Source: Microcaldota archaeon (GTDB lineage Archaea; Micrarchaeota; Micrarchaeia; Anstonellales; Bilamarchaeaceae). Taken from it: 54,498 nt of DNA. The position numbers and the translations under genes were made by a program. This document shows, piece by piece, positions 8,393-17,639 of this stretch. The notes under the pieces were generated by a model that saw only the letters and a program-made list of their open reading frames with translations, was not told the DNA's origin and did not search any database. Each line of letters begins with the position of its first letter. Positions within the stretch are counted from its first letter, which is position 1. The stretch covers positions 1 to 54,498 of the forward strand of contig JACRGB010000014.1 in the NCBI GenBank assembly GCA_016212505.1. Direction: 5' to 3'.

Positions 8393-9646
8393 TTACTTTT
8401 TTTTCGTAATCCTCCTCACTACGTTCATCACAATTACTAGACCCAAAATCACCCAGACATACCAAAGGTCCAGAACCCTATCCATAATTGTCTTTTGCCG
8501 CACAAGAAGCGAAAAGTCTGCAGAATCGCTCATCTTTTTGCCCTGTGGATCCTCAAAATCAACTAGCACGCTTAGGAGTTGGGTTCCTGCAGATGCTTCC
8601 TTATCTACATGTATTGTGTAGGTCACGTTCTGTTCTTCGCCCGGAGCGAGCGAATCGACATAACGGACGGTACCATCGGTACTAAATGGAAATATTGGTT
8701 TTATCTGCACTTTTAATTTTCTTGCTTCCTGGTATCCGATATTTTTTATTGTGATATTTACGTTCTCGTTTTGCTCAGCCAGCAGCGCTTCAGTTCTTGC
8801 AGCATGTGCGCTAAATTCCGCTTTTGGTTTTATTGGCAGATCAAAAGTAAATTCTGAAGTCCCGTTCTTATTATCTTCTCCAATGTAGTTGAGCTTTGCT
8901 GAAAGCTTATACGTTCCAGGAGCCAAATCCTTATTCGGCTGGATGTTGAATGTTGCAGCTGCACTTCCATGTGCATTTATCTGCCCGATCTCCTGGTTTT
9001 TGCCTGACCATTTTACTTCTATTCCAGGTGAGGCTTCAATAGCAACACGCGCAGATTTTACCATGCTGCTGCCGTTATTCTGGAAAGTTATTGTTATTGC
9101 ACCATTATCCCCAGGATAAATGTCAATTGGGTTCGAACTAGTTACTGATGCAGTAAATGAAGGCGCCCCCCCAACCCTAATGTTGAGCGTATTCGCCTCG
9201 TTAAATACCGAATACCGTTTTTCATAAGTAGTCACCAGCGAAACCTGGTATGTTCCGCTTTGCGCGAGCGGGTCGATCGGTATCAAAAATGAAAATGTTC
9301 CTGTTGAATCAGGATCTCCATAACAGAGGCTATCTACATATTGCGTATCTGGGCCCTGAACCGATAAAGGATAAGTTGTCGAAATCTGTACCGAAACCCT
9401 TCCGGCACAATTATCCCATTCCAAACTTTTCAAATGTATGGTGACATTCAATACGTCCCCGGCTTCTGCCGGAACTTTACTCACAGAATAACTCTGGAGC
9501 TGAATCTTCGGATTTACCGAAGCAAAGCTTATCCCGCTTAGTGCGACCATAACCGCAAATACCAAAACCAACAAAACCATTCCAAAATTTTTCATAGTCA
9601 TCACACCATCAACATTAATCTTCAATATTTTCATTATTTTTCCCAT
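8393..9646 (-). CDS. COG1361/NEW3-like extracellular domain protein with C-terminal TM anchor
   Basis: Repeated Ig-like segments (PGDVLNVTI, IYPGDNGAITITFQNNGSS, NENVNITIKNIGYQEARK) and C-terminal TM plus KKK; adjacent to ABC-2 exporter genes. Confidence 0.75.
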   Translation of the reverse strand: MGKIMKILKINVDGVMTMKNFGMVLLVLVFAVMVALSGISFASVNPKIQLQSYSVSKVPAEAGDVLNVTIHLKSLEWDNCAGRVSVQISTTYPLSVQGPDTQYVDSLCYGDPDSTGTFSFLIPIDPLAQSGTYQVSLVTTYEKRYSVFNEANTLNIRVGGAPSFTASVTSSNPIDIYPGDNGAITITFQNNGSSMVKSARVAIEASPGIEVKWSGKNQEIGQINAHGSAAATFNIQPNKDLAPGTYKLSAKLNYIGEDNKNGTSEFTFDLPIKPKAEFSAHAARTEALLAEQNENVNITIKNIGYQEARKLKVQIKPIFPFSTDGTVRYVDSLAPGEEQNVTYTIHVDKEASAGTQLLSVLVDFEDPQGKKMSDSADFSLLVRQKTIMDRVLDLWYVWVILGLVIVMNVVRRITKKK

Positions 9647-9702
9647 TAATTTTCAAATCAACATCCTCATTGGTTTTCACATCAATATCAGTATAACTTT
9701 TT

Positions 9703-11367
9703 TCATGAAATTTCCCTCTTAAAAAGTATTACGCTCAGCGCTATCATCGCTATGCTAAAGCCTGCAAGGAACGCAATATCCGGAAGTACTGCAGTGAGCG
9801 GGAATCCCTTTATCATAATCCCGCGCAACGCGTCCGCTGCATAAGTTGTAGGCAAAATTGAAGCAAATTTCTGGAGAAAATCCGGCAAGGTCTGAATTGG
9901 GGAAAATACCCCGGAAAGGAATATTATAGGGAAATTTATCATCATAGCAATTGCCATGTATTGTTCCTGGCTTTTTGCAATAACTGAAATAATCATTCCC
10001 ACTCCGGTTGAGCCTAATGCATACAAGCTGATTATTGCAATAATTTCTAACATTCCTCCGGTTACGGTTACTCCGAAAAATGTTATTGCTGCAACCACAA
10101 CCAGGCTCGATCTTATGATTTCAAGAGAAAGATAAAATAAAAGTGTTCCAACTATTATCGTAACATTTGAGGTTGGAGTCAAAAACATTCTTGTTAGCGA
10201 ACCATCCTGGCGCTCGCCAGCTATTGCCCTTCCCAAACCCATGGCAGCTCCCTGGAAAATAATTAATGCCAAAATGCTTGGCAAAAGAAAATCCAGACCA
10301 GTTCTTCCGCTTCCATACGGCTCGATTACGTTCATTTCTATAGGATTTGTCATTGCCTGTCCGGTCTGCTTGTTTATGTCCGCGATCCCGCTCTGCGCTC
10401 TGGTAATCAGGCCTGAGGCTTCGCTTGCATATGCTTGTTTTGTCTGGCTATTTGCAGCGATAATCATTCCATTTGAATAAATTTTTTGCGTATATACTGC
10501 CAATTTAGCAGTGCTTCCACCAAGGCCCTCATAAATCTGGATCTGCTGGATTATTTGTGCCTGTGAATCGCTTGTTGCCAATAGGCCGTATGCTGCAGCA
10601 AGTTCATTTCCAGTCTCCGGATTAATTCCTGCAACTTCATTCGGGACCACGATGAGTCCGAGCTTATTTCTTAAGGATAGGGTCAATTCTGAAACCTGAT
10701 CGCCTGTTTTTTTAGAAAGGCTTTTCGCTTCCCTTAAGTTCGAATCCATTGACCGCTTGCTTGCTTCATCATTGCTCTGCTCGATTTTTTCGACTATTAA
10801 ATTTGCGCTTTGTAACTGCTGCTGCACTTGCATTGCGCTCCTGGGAATGCTGGCTAATCTTTGTGCGGTTAACGTTTGCGATATTCTCTGTATTGCTCCC
10901 AATGTTGATGCTTTGGTTATCTGTGCAACACTTGGATCGGATTCATCTACAATTACTGAAAGCTGCGCAGTTTTACCATCATTAATGTCTTTCTCAAACC
11001 CCGGCGGGATAATGAACAATATCTTGATCTGGCCGCTGTCAATTAATTTTCTTCCTTCCTCCTGGCTCCCAACTTTATGCGCTATTGAAAAGAGCTGGTT
11101 CGCATAAAGTTCCTTTTCCACCTGCATTGATAACTGACTATTATCATAGTCGACAATAGCACCAGGAATATTTTTTGGAACTGCCCCTGAAGTATAGCCA
11201 AAAATAACTATCATAAGTACCGGGAACATAATTAATGGAACTAACCTGGTCTTATCGCGGTTCATTTCGATCCAGTTTTTTATTATTATGACCCAAATCT
11301 TATCAAGATCAAGGAACTTTTCAACAGAACCGTTTCGATTATTTGGTTTATTAGTAGTTGCCATCAC
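9703..11367 (-). CDS. ABC-2 type transporter permease
   Basis: N-terminal TM, large extracytoplasmic region, ABC-2 core ...AMGLGRAIAGERQDGSLTRMFLTPTSN...; overlaps the ATPase gene. Confidence 0.9.
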   Translation of the reverse strand: MMATTNKPNNRNGSVEKFLDLDKIWVIIIKNWIEMNRDKTRLVPLIMFPVLMIVIFGYTSGAVPKNIPGAIVDYDNSQLSMQVEKELYANQLFSIAHKVGSQEEGRKLIDSGQIKILFIIPPGFEKDINDGKTAQLSVIVDESDPSVAQITKASTLGAIQRISQTLTAQRLASIPRSAMQVQQQLQSANLIVEKIEQSNDEASKRSMDSNLREAKSLSKKTGDQVSELTLSLRNKLGLIVVPNEVAGINPETGNELAAAYGLLATSDSQAQIIQQIQIYEGLGGSTAKLAVYTQKIYSNGMIIAANSQTKQAYASEASGLITRAQSGIADINKQTGQAMTNPIEMNVIEPYGSGRTGLDFLLPSILALIIFQGAAMGLGRAIAGERQDGSLTRMFLTPTSNVTIIVGTLLFYLSLEIIRSSLVVVAAITFFGVTVTGGMLEIIAIISLYALGSTGVGMIISVIAKSQEQYMAIAMMINFPIIFLSGVFSPIQTLPDFLQKFASILPTTYAADALRGIMIKGFPLTAVLPDIAFLAGFSIAMIALSVILFKREIS

Positions 11368-12335
11368 TAATCCCTCAGGTCCTTTTTGGTCAGGTTAAGG
11401 AAAACCTCTTCGAGTGATGGTTCACTTATCTTAAATTCCAATATACTTGCTTTTTTATTTTCCAAAAATTTGGTTATTTTACTTACTATTTGCCCATCAT
11501 TTGCATTTATGTGAAGCTCAATTCTTCCCTCTACAACTGAAATGTCCCTTGCATCAGCAAGTTTTTTTAGTTCTTCAAGGAGTTTTTTATCGTATCTCCC
11601 TTCCCCAAATCCATCTAATTCAAGTTCAACCACTCTTCCCTTTCCATATTTTTTCTTAAGTTCATCCGAAGTTCCCTGGGCAATTACGTTTCCATGGTCC
11701 ATGATCACAATTCTATGGCATATCTTGTCCGCTTCTTCCATATCATGAGTGGTATAAACTATCGTCATCCCATGTTCCTGGTTTAGTTTTTTTGTGAGTT
11801 CCCTTATTGCGATCCTGCTTTGCGGATCCAATCCCGTAGTAGGTTCGTCCATGAAAAGTATTTCAGGCTCATGCAATAATCCAACCGCTACTGAAAGCCG
11901 CTGCTTCATTCCGCCTGAAAACCCGCCGCTTATTACGTCTTTTTTATCGTATAAATTTACTACCTTAAGCAGCTCTTCTGCCCTTTTTGTTATCTCTTCT
12001 TTTTTCATTCCATACAAAGTTCCAATATACCAGAAATTTTCCATTGCAGTAAGTGCCTTGAACAATGCAAATTCCTGCGGTATGACTGCGACTTTGCTCC
12101 TTACTAGTGCCCCCTCCCCGGCAAGATCATAATTTGCTATTTTTGCAGTGCCTGATGTCGGAGTTACAAGTGTAGTTAGCATCCCTATAGAGGTTGTTTT
12201 TCCAGCCCCATTGGGCCCTAAGAATCCGAAGATCTCGCCTTTTTTTACTTTGATATCCAGTGATTCCACTGCAGTGAATGCGCCGAATTTCTTTTGCAGG
12301 CCAGTACAGACTATTGCATAATCGTTTTCAGCCAT
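11367..12335 (-). CDS. ABC transporter ATP-binding protein
   Basis: Walker A GPNGAGKTTS, signature FSGGMKQRLS, Walker B ILFMDEPTTGLDP. Confidence 0.95.
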   Translation of the reverse strand: MAENDYAIVCTGLQKKFGAFTAVESLDIKVKKGEIFGFLGPNGAGKTTSIGMLTTLVTPTSGTAKIANYDLAGEGALVRSKVAVIPQEFALFKALTAMENFWYIGTLYGMKKEEITKRAEELLKVVNLYDKKDVISGGFSGGMKQRLSVAVGLLHEPEILFMDEPTTGLDPQSRIAIRELTKKLNQEHGMTIVYTTHDMEEADKICHRIVIMDHGNVIAQGTSDELKKKYGKGRVVELELDGFGEGRYDKKLLEELKKLADARDISVVEGRIELHINANDGQIVSKITKFLENKKASILEFKISEPSLEEVFLNLTKKDLRD

Positions 12336-12363
12336 TTAATGATCTCCTACTCTATATCTTGTA

Positions 12364-12384
12364 ATATTCTATTTATTGGAATAT
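12364..12384. promoter_or_regulatory. Inverted repeat between divergent ABC and PadR genes, candidate operator
   Basis: ATATTC(12364-12369)-N9-GAATAT(12379-12384) in the 58-bp divergent intergenic region. Confidence 0.4.
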
Positions 12385-12393
12385 GTTTAAATA

Positions 12394-12768
12394 ATGTATT
12401 GTTCAATGTCTGTTCATATGACTGCAGCAGTTGATCCAAAAAATTCGGAAAAAAAACTCCCGAATTCAAAAAGAAGGTTCATGTTCCTTTTCCTTATCTG
12501 GTATTTTGACCATCATCCGGGCCATGGTTACTCACTTATTGAGGAACTCAACAGCTTTTCTGTAAGCCCCTGTAAGTCTTCAACCATCTATTCCGTTCTT
12601 GATAAACTGGAAAAGCTAGGCTATGTAAAGTCAAAACCGCAAATGATTGGAAAGCGCCTCAGGAAAATTTATTCTGCAACTGAAAAAGGCAGAGGCGTTC
12701 TTGAATCGGTGAAGAAAAATAAGATCAAAGGGAAGCTTCGGGAATTCATGAGCTTTTTGCTTTCCTAA
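12394..12768 (+). CDS. PadR-family transcriptional regulator
   Basis: winged-helix pattern: HGYSLIEELNSF...SSTIYSVLDKLEKLGYVKSKPQMIGKRLRKIYSATEKG. Confidence 0.85.
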   Translation: MYCSMSVHMTAAVDPKNSEKKLPNSKRRFMFLFLIWYFDHHPGHGYSLIEELNSFSVSPCKSSTIYSVLDKLEKLGYVKSKPQMIGKRLRKIYSATEKGRGVLESVKKNKIKGKLREFMSFLLS

Positions 12769-12842
12769 GTGAAATAAGTCTTGTTTAAACTCGGTAAATT
12801 ATGGAAACTTTCAAATTTTCCTATTAATTCCAGATAATATGC

Positions 12843-13041
12843 CGCTGAATTTCCACAGTCGACTTTTGCTACTATTACTCTAGGAAAGTATGATTTAGCA
12901 CTAGAATTTGTTGTCAAGAATACTAAAGAGTTACGTGAGTTATTAAATAACATAAAACAAAATTTTTCAGAGTACCTAGTTAACTATGACGTTTTCATAA
13001 TGGAAGAACATAGCATAAACTGGTTTCCCTATGAACTTTAG
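12843..13041 (+). pseudogene. Remnant resembling the C-terminal part of a small (Lrp/AsnC-like?) regulator
   Basis: Open frame without start: ...AEFPQSTFATITLGKYDLALEFVVKNTKELRELLNNIKQNFSEYLVNYDVFIMEEHSINWFPYEL*; upstream frame is interrupted. Confidence 0.35.
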
Positions 13042-13093
13042 ACCTTCATCTAGACTTAAAAACATAACTTGCTAAAATCTAATTATGGGATTG

Positions 13094-13118
13094 ACCGCAA
13101 AAAAGCGGTGATTTTTTT
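13094..13118 (+). promoter_or_regulatory. Hairpin + T-tract directly before the DUF5678 start codon
   Basis: ACCGC-AAAAAA-GCGGT followed by GATTTTTTT then ATG at 13119; the hairpin 3' arm overlaps the GGTGA SD-like sequence. Confidence 0.45.
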
Positions 13119-13331
13119 ATGGGAAGCAAGGAATTTGAATTTTATTTAAAGGCTGATCTGCACAAGTACGAAGGAAAATATATTGCCATTGTTGATGATA
13201 AAATAGCTGCCAGTGGAGATAATGCAAAAGAAGTGCTTGAAGAAGCTGAAAGAAAAACTGGTAAAAAACCATTTCTGGCCAAAGTCCCAACAGAAGATAC
13301 GTTTGTTTTTATGGCGATAAAATGGAAATAG
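13119..13331 (+). CDS. DUF5678-like small protein
   Basis: 70 aa with YEGKYIAIVDDKIAASGDNAKEVLEEAERKTGKKPFLAKVP. Confidence 0.65.
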   Translation: MGSKEFEFYLKADLHKYEGKYIAIVDDKIAASGDNAKEVLEEAERKTGKKPFLAKVPTEDTFVFMAIKWK

Positions 13332-13717
13332 AGTTCAAATTTCGGGAAGGGCATTCAAGAATTTTTGGAAAAACGCTAAGACCAGTTGCAGATGTAACTT
13401 TACGTAATGGTGATAGGGATGTAGTGCAGGGAATGATTGTTGATTCTGGTGCAGATGTAACATTAATTCCAAAATCCGTTGGGGACTATATTGGTTTTAA
13501 GATAAATAACGAAAAAATAGTGGAGGTTAAGGGAATAGGGGACCGAGGTATTCCTGTTGTTCTTAAAAAAGCCTTCATAAGAATAGGTGAGAAGGAGATA
13601 GATGCCATAGTTGCATGGAGTTTGATCGAAGAAGTCCCATTGCTTCTTGGTCGCAAGGATGTTTTTGATAAATTTCAAATTATTTTCAAAGATAACACTT
13701 CAATATTTAGATATTAA
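13322..13717 (+). CDS. Retropepsin-like aspartyl protease domain protein
   Basis: VDSGADVTLIPKSVGDYIG active-site motif; ...PLLLGRKDVFDKFQIIFK; overlaps upstream ORF by 10 nt. Confidence 0.8.
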   Translation: MEIEFKFREGHSRIFGKTLRPVADVTLRNGDRDVVQGMIVDSGADVTLIPKSVGDYIGFKINNEKIVEVKGIGDRGIPVVLKKAFIRIGEKEIDAIVAWSLIEEVPLLLGRKDVFDKFQIIFKDNTSIFRY

Positions 13718-13781
13718 ATCCGAATAATTATTCTAATCATCTAGGCAGCAGCTTTATTTACCTGCTCTTTTTTATCATATA

Positions 13782-14264
13782 ATGGAAACCGTACTTGAAA
13801 AAAGATTCGCTGGCAATGCCGCTCGAAAATGGTTTTCCGTCCGCAATCCCATTAGAATTGTTTTCAATTCTTTTTTTGTCACTGTGCTAAAGTACGCCCC
13901 TCCAATAGAGCTCAAAAACATCCTTTATCGCGTTCTGCTTGGCGTCAAGATTGGAAAGGATGTGGCAATTGCGCCTGATGTTATTTTTGATCCGCTTTTT
14001 CCTGAACTTATTGAAATTGGTGATGGTTCTCTCATCGGTTGGGGTGCAAGAATATTTACCCATGAATTTTGGCCTGACCGGGTGAAAGTCAAGCGTGTGA
14101 AGCTGGGAAAAAAAGTTTTCATCGGAGGTTTTTCAGTAATACGACCAGGAGTAAGCCTAAGCGACAATGTGTTTATAGCATCGAATTCCTTTGTCAATAA
14201 ACCGATTGATAAGGCCGGAGTTTATGGTGGAGTGCCGGCAAAACACATAAGGAAAGAACTCTGA
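13782..14264 (+). CDS. Left-handed beta-helix (hexapeptide) acyltransferase
   Basis: KIGKDVAIAPDVIFDPLFPELIEIGDGSLIGWGARIFTHE...GGVPAKHIRKEL. Confidence 0.85.
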   Translation: METVLEKRFAGNAARKWFSVRNPIRIVFNSFFVTVLKYAPPIELKNILYRVLLGVKIGKDVAIAPDVIFDPLFPELIEIGDGSLIGWGARIFTHEFWPDRVKVKRVKLGKKVFIGGFSVIRPGVSLSDNVFIASNSFVNKPIDKAGVYGGVPAKHIRKEL

Positions 14265-14301
14265 ACTTAACCAAGCTTGATCGCTAGTACAATTCACTAG
14301 T

Positions 14302-15990
14302 CTAGTACTTTCTCTCTTCAGGCTTAAATCTTGTTATTTTAACATCCCTATAACTTAGGACCGGCCCGCTGCCCTCTTCGTTTCCTTTTCCCTTTGTGCA
14401 AATAATATGCTTTAACCAGTTTTTATCGTCACGTTTTGGATAATCCGTTCTTGTATGTGCACCTCGACTTTCTGTTCTATTAAGAGCACTGACTGCCGTG
14501 CACTGCGCCAAATCTAGCATGAAAAAAGTTTCATATGCTGCCCGAAGCTCGTGGTTAAACACGCTGCTGTGTTCGCTCACAACAACATTAGCAAACTCTT
14601 TTTTTAGTTTTTTTATTTCGCTAATTGCATTTTTGAGCATGTTCTCGTCCCTAAACGGCCCAACTTCCTCATCCATCAGTTTGCCCATCCTTAACCGGAT
14701 ATCCCTTGGCATTAGTTCGCTGTTTTTAGTATTATCCATCCATTTTTTTGCCCGCGCTTCCTCTTCCTTGACTAATTTCCCATCAACCTCACCAAAACTT
14801 CTTTTTTGTATGTATGCAAGTACACTAATGCCAGTGCGTCTGCCAAAAACTAAAGTTTCCATTAATGAGTTTCCACCCAGCCGGTTTGCCCCATGCACAC
14901 TTACACAGGCACATTCGCCAGCTGCAAATAATCCGGCTATGCTGCTTTTGCAGTCGACATCAGTTGCGATCCCGGCCATGGTGTAGTGCTGGCCGGGCTG
15001 TACAGGAACCGGTTCGTGCAATATGTCGATTCCCAGAAGTTCAATTGCATTTTTTCTAATATCCGGGACCCGTGACATAACTGTTTCCTTATCAAGATGC
15101 CTAAAATCAAGATAAACCGAATCTCCCAAAACACCGCGGCCTTCCTTTATCTCCATGGCCTCGGCCCTTGATATAACATCCCTCGAGGCCAACTCCATTT
15201 TTTCCGGCGCGTATTTTTTCATGAAGCGCTCGCCTTTGGAGTTTATGAGGTAGGCTCCCTCCCCGCGCGCCGCTTCACTAAGTAGTTTGTTCGTCCCCCT
15301 AATTGTTGTCGGGTGGAACTGGACCATTTCCATATCCATAATTTCTGCCCCTGCATTGTAGGCAATTGCAATCCCATCGCCGGTATTTTCCGGGTTGGTG
15401 GTTTTTCCATAAACTCGCCCCGCCCCGCCAGTTGCAAAAATAACTGCTTTAGCAGAAATAGGTAAAAATTGCCCATTGGCCCGATCAAGTGCAATTACTC
15501 CGGTTACTTTACCGGCCTTTGTGGCAAGTGCAACTACTTGCCATTCATTATGAACATGAACCCCTAGTTCGAGCGCTTTCTTATACAATGAATAAATCAG
15601 TGCATGGCCGGTCCGGTCAGCTGCAAAGCAAGTCCTGTGGAATTTTTGGGCCCCAAAAGCCCGCTGGGCGATTTTTCCATCTGTAGTCCGATTAAAGTTT
15701 ACCCCAAACTCTGACATCTCGTTAATTACCCGCGGGGCATCTGAACATAAGACTTCAACCGCATCCTGATCAGCAAGATAATCGCTTCCATAAACCGTAT
15801 CATAAGCATGGTCCTCATAGCGGTCTGCCTTATCTATTGCGGCATTGATCCCGCCTTGCGCTTCAGTTGAATGCGCTTGGTCCGGGTATGTCTTACAAAT
15901 GACTGCAGCATCGCACTTTCCTTTCAGTTCGATTGCAGCGCGAAGCCCGGCTAAGCCCCCGCCTATAATTAGGACATCGTGTTTTAGCAT
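14302..15990 (-). CDS. sdhA: Succinate dehydrogenase/fumarate reductase flavoprotein subunit
   Basis: FAD motif DVLIIGGGLAGLRAAIELK; AHSTEAQGGINAA; QFHPTT; GLFAAGECACVSVHGANRLGGNSLMETLVFGRR. Confidence 0.9.
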   Translation of the reverse strand: MLKHDVLIIGGGLAGLRAAIELKGKCDAAVICKTYPDQAHSTEAQGGINAAIDKADRYEDHAYDTVYGSDYLADQDAVEVLCSDAPRVINEMSEFGVNFNRTTDGKIAQRAFGAQKFHRTCFAADRTGHALIYSLYKKALELGVHVHNEWQVVALATKAGKVTGVIALDRANGQFLPISAKAVIFATGGAGRVYGKTTNPENTGDGIAIAYNAGAEIMDMEMVQFHPTTIRGTNKLLSEAARGEGAYLINSKGERFMKKYAPEKMELASRDVISRAEAMEIKEGRGVLGDSVYLDFRHLDKETVMSRVPDIRKNAIELLGIDILHEPVPVQPGQHYTMAGIATDVDCKSSIAGLFAAGECACVSVHGANRLGGNSLMETLVFGRRTGISVLAYIQKRSFGEVDGKLVKEEEARAKKWMDNTKNSELMPRDIRLRMGKLMDEEVGPFRDENMLKNAISEIKKLKKEFANVVVSEHSSVFNHELRAAYETFFMLDLAQCTAVSALNRTESRGAHTRTDYPKRDDKNWLKHIICTKGKGNEEGSGPVLSYRDVKITRFKPEERKY

Positions 15991-16041
15991 AGGATTAGCT
16001 TCATCGTAACTGCTTTAATATGTTTTTTATTTACTCTGGGC

Positions 16042-16842
16042 ATGCTACTTGTAAAACCCCAAGTTTCAAGAGTGGAACTCATACACCCAACCTTTGCTGA
16101 TGCTCATAAAGTTGCTGCACTTAAGCGGGAAGTTCTCCAATTCAAAGAGAACTATGGGTTTAGTCGCGCTGTTTTACGTGTTCCTACTGGTCTTGCTGAT
16201 GGCCAACACTCCCAAAATGACGGCTTTATTCTTGAGGCGGTTCTAAGAAGTGGATATGGAACAATCGAAATTTTTGGATTTAACGATCCAAACCGCAAAT
16301 TTGGTCAAAGGACTATTGAAGAAGAACTCGGCATAGTTCGTAGAACGGTTAGTGCACCTCGTCGTTCTCTCTATAAAGAATTACCCCTAATTAGACTCGA
16401 ACAGACTGACGACACTGCGCAACAATTATCTGCTCTTTACTCAACTATCTATCGGTCCTACCCTATTCCTCTTAACCCTAAAACTATTTTTGACCTTCTG
16501 GGCTCTTCCATTGCTTATGGAATTGTTGAGCGCGGTTCATTAGCAGCTGTTTTATTCGGAGAAATAATTCAATTTGAAAATCTCCATTTAATAGAACTTA
16601 CTCATGCAGCAGCAGTTCCAAGGCTGCGTGGGGATGGTATAATTACCATTCTTGCAGAAAAAATAAGATCAGAGGCTCAAAGAAGGTTCGGAAAAATTAT
16701 CATTTTTGCAGAAGCCATACCTGGCCCGGTTATGCGTTCCTGCCATGATTTTGGGATGACGCACTGTGGAATTTTAAGGGAACATTCAAATATCGCCATA
16801 GGAGATAGTATTTTTAGTAACCTTTACGTGTGGTCATTATGA
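16042..16842 (+). CDS. GNAT-like acetyltransferase
   Basis: Predicted fold pattern ...ELTHAAAVPRLRGDGIITILAEKIRSEAQRRFGKIIIFAEA. Confidence 0.5.
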   Translation: MLLVKPQVSRVELIHPTFADAHKVAALKREVLQFKENYGFSRAVLRVPTGLADGQHSQNDGFILEAVLRSGYGTIEIFGFNDPNRKFGQRTIEEELGIVRRTVSAPRRSLYKELPLIRLEQTDDTAQQLSALYSTIYRSYPIPLNPKTIFDLLGSSIAYGIVERGSLAAVLFGEIIQFENLHLIELTHAAAVPRLRGDGIITILAEKIRSEAQRRFGKIIIFAEAIPGPVMRSCHDFGMTHCGILREHSNIAIGDSIFSNLYVWSL

Positions 16843-17639
16843 AAGTAGGATTAGTACAGATGGAGATAACCCATGGGAATCTTCAATCTAACTTAATCAA
16901 AATACAAGAATTCATAAAAGAAGGAAAGAAAAAGAAACTTGATATTATTGTATTTCCTGAAGATGCATTAACCGGAATTGTACGTGAATTTCCAGATCTG
17001 GTTGATTCAGAAGGCAAATACCGCTCCATTTTTAGTAGGCTTGCAAAAGAAAATTCAATAGACATTCTTTGCGGCAGTTTTGTTGAACGTGTTGATTCAA
17101 AACTTTACAATACTTCTTGCTATTTTGATAGTAATGGCAAAATTCTTGGCGAATATAGAAAAATTAATCTCTGGCACAGTGAGCGTGAGTATATTCATAA
17201 GGGAAAAAAAATCGTAGTATTCGATACTCGCTTCGGCAAAGCGGCTCTTGCAATTTGTTGGGACCTTTCTAATTCATATCTCTTTCGAAAGATAGCTCAA
17301 AAAGAAGTGAAACTAGTTTTTGTCCCTAGCTTCTGGTCTGATGGAGGTACTCTAAGTTCTGTTTCAGCAGAAGCCCGAAATATAGATTCATTTTGTCATG
17401 TTCGTGCCCTTGAATGCGAAGCTGCAATTATTTATGTAAATGCGGCAGGAACATATCGCAATGAAACTCTTGCAGGCCGTTCCCAAGTTGCTTTGCCTAC
17501 TAAAGAAGCAATAAAAATTACTCATAATAAGGAGGCTTTGCTTGTTGCAGATATTGATTTATCTATTCTTGCCCATGCTGCATCTGTTTATAAAATTAAA
17601 TCTGATCTCTTATCTGGTTATCATGAAATTAAAGCGTGA
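16830..17639 (+). CDS. Carbon-nitrogen hydrolase (nitrilase superfamily)
   Basis: Glu-Lys-Cys layout: FPEDALTG, YRKINLWHSE, ALAICWDLSNSYLFR. Confidence 0.85.
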   Translation: MVIMKVGLVQMEITHGNLQSNLIKIQEFIKEGKKKKLDIIVFPEDALTGIVREFPDLVDSEGKYRSIFSRLAKENSIDILCGSFVERVDSKLYNTSCYFDSNGKILGEYRKINLWHSEREYIHKGKKIVVFDTRFGKAALAICWDLSNSYLFRKIAQKEVKLVFVPSFWSDGGTLSSVSAEARNIDSFCHVRALECEAAIIYVNAAGTYRNETLAGRSQVALPTKEAIKITHNKEALLVADIDLSILAHAASVYKIKSDLLSGYHEIKA

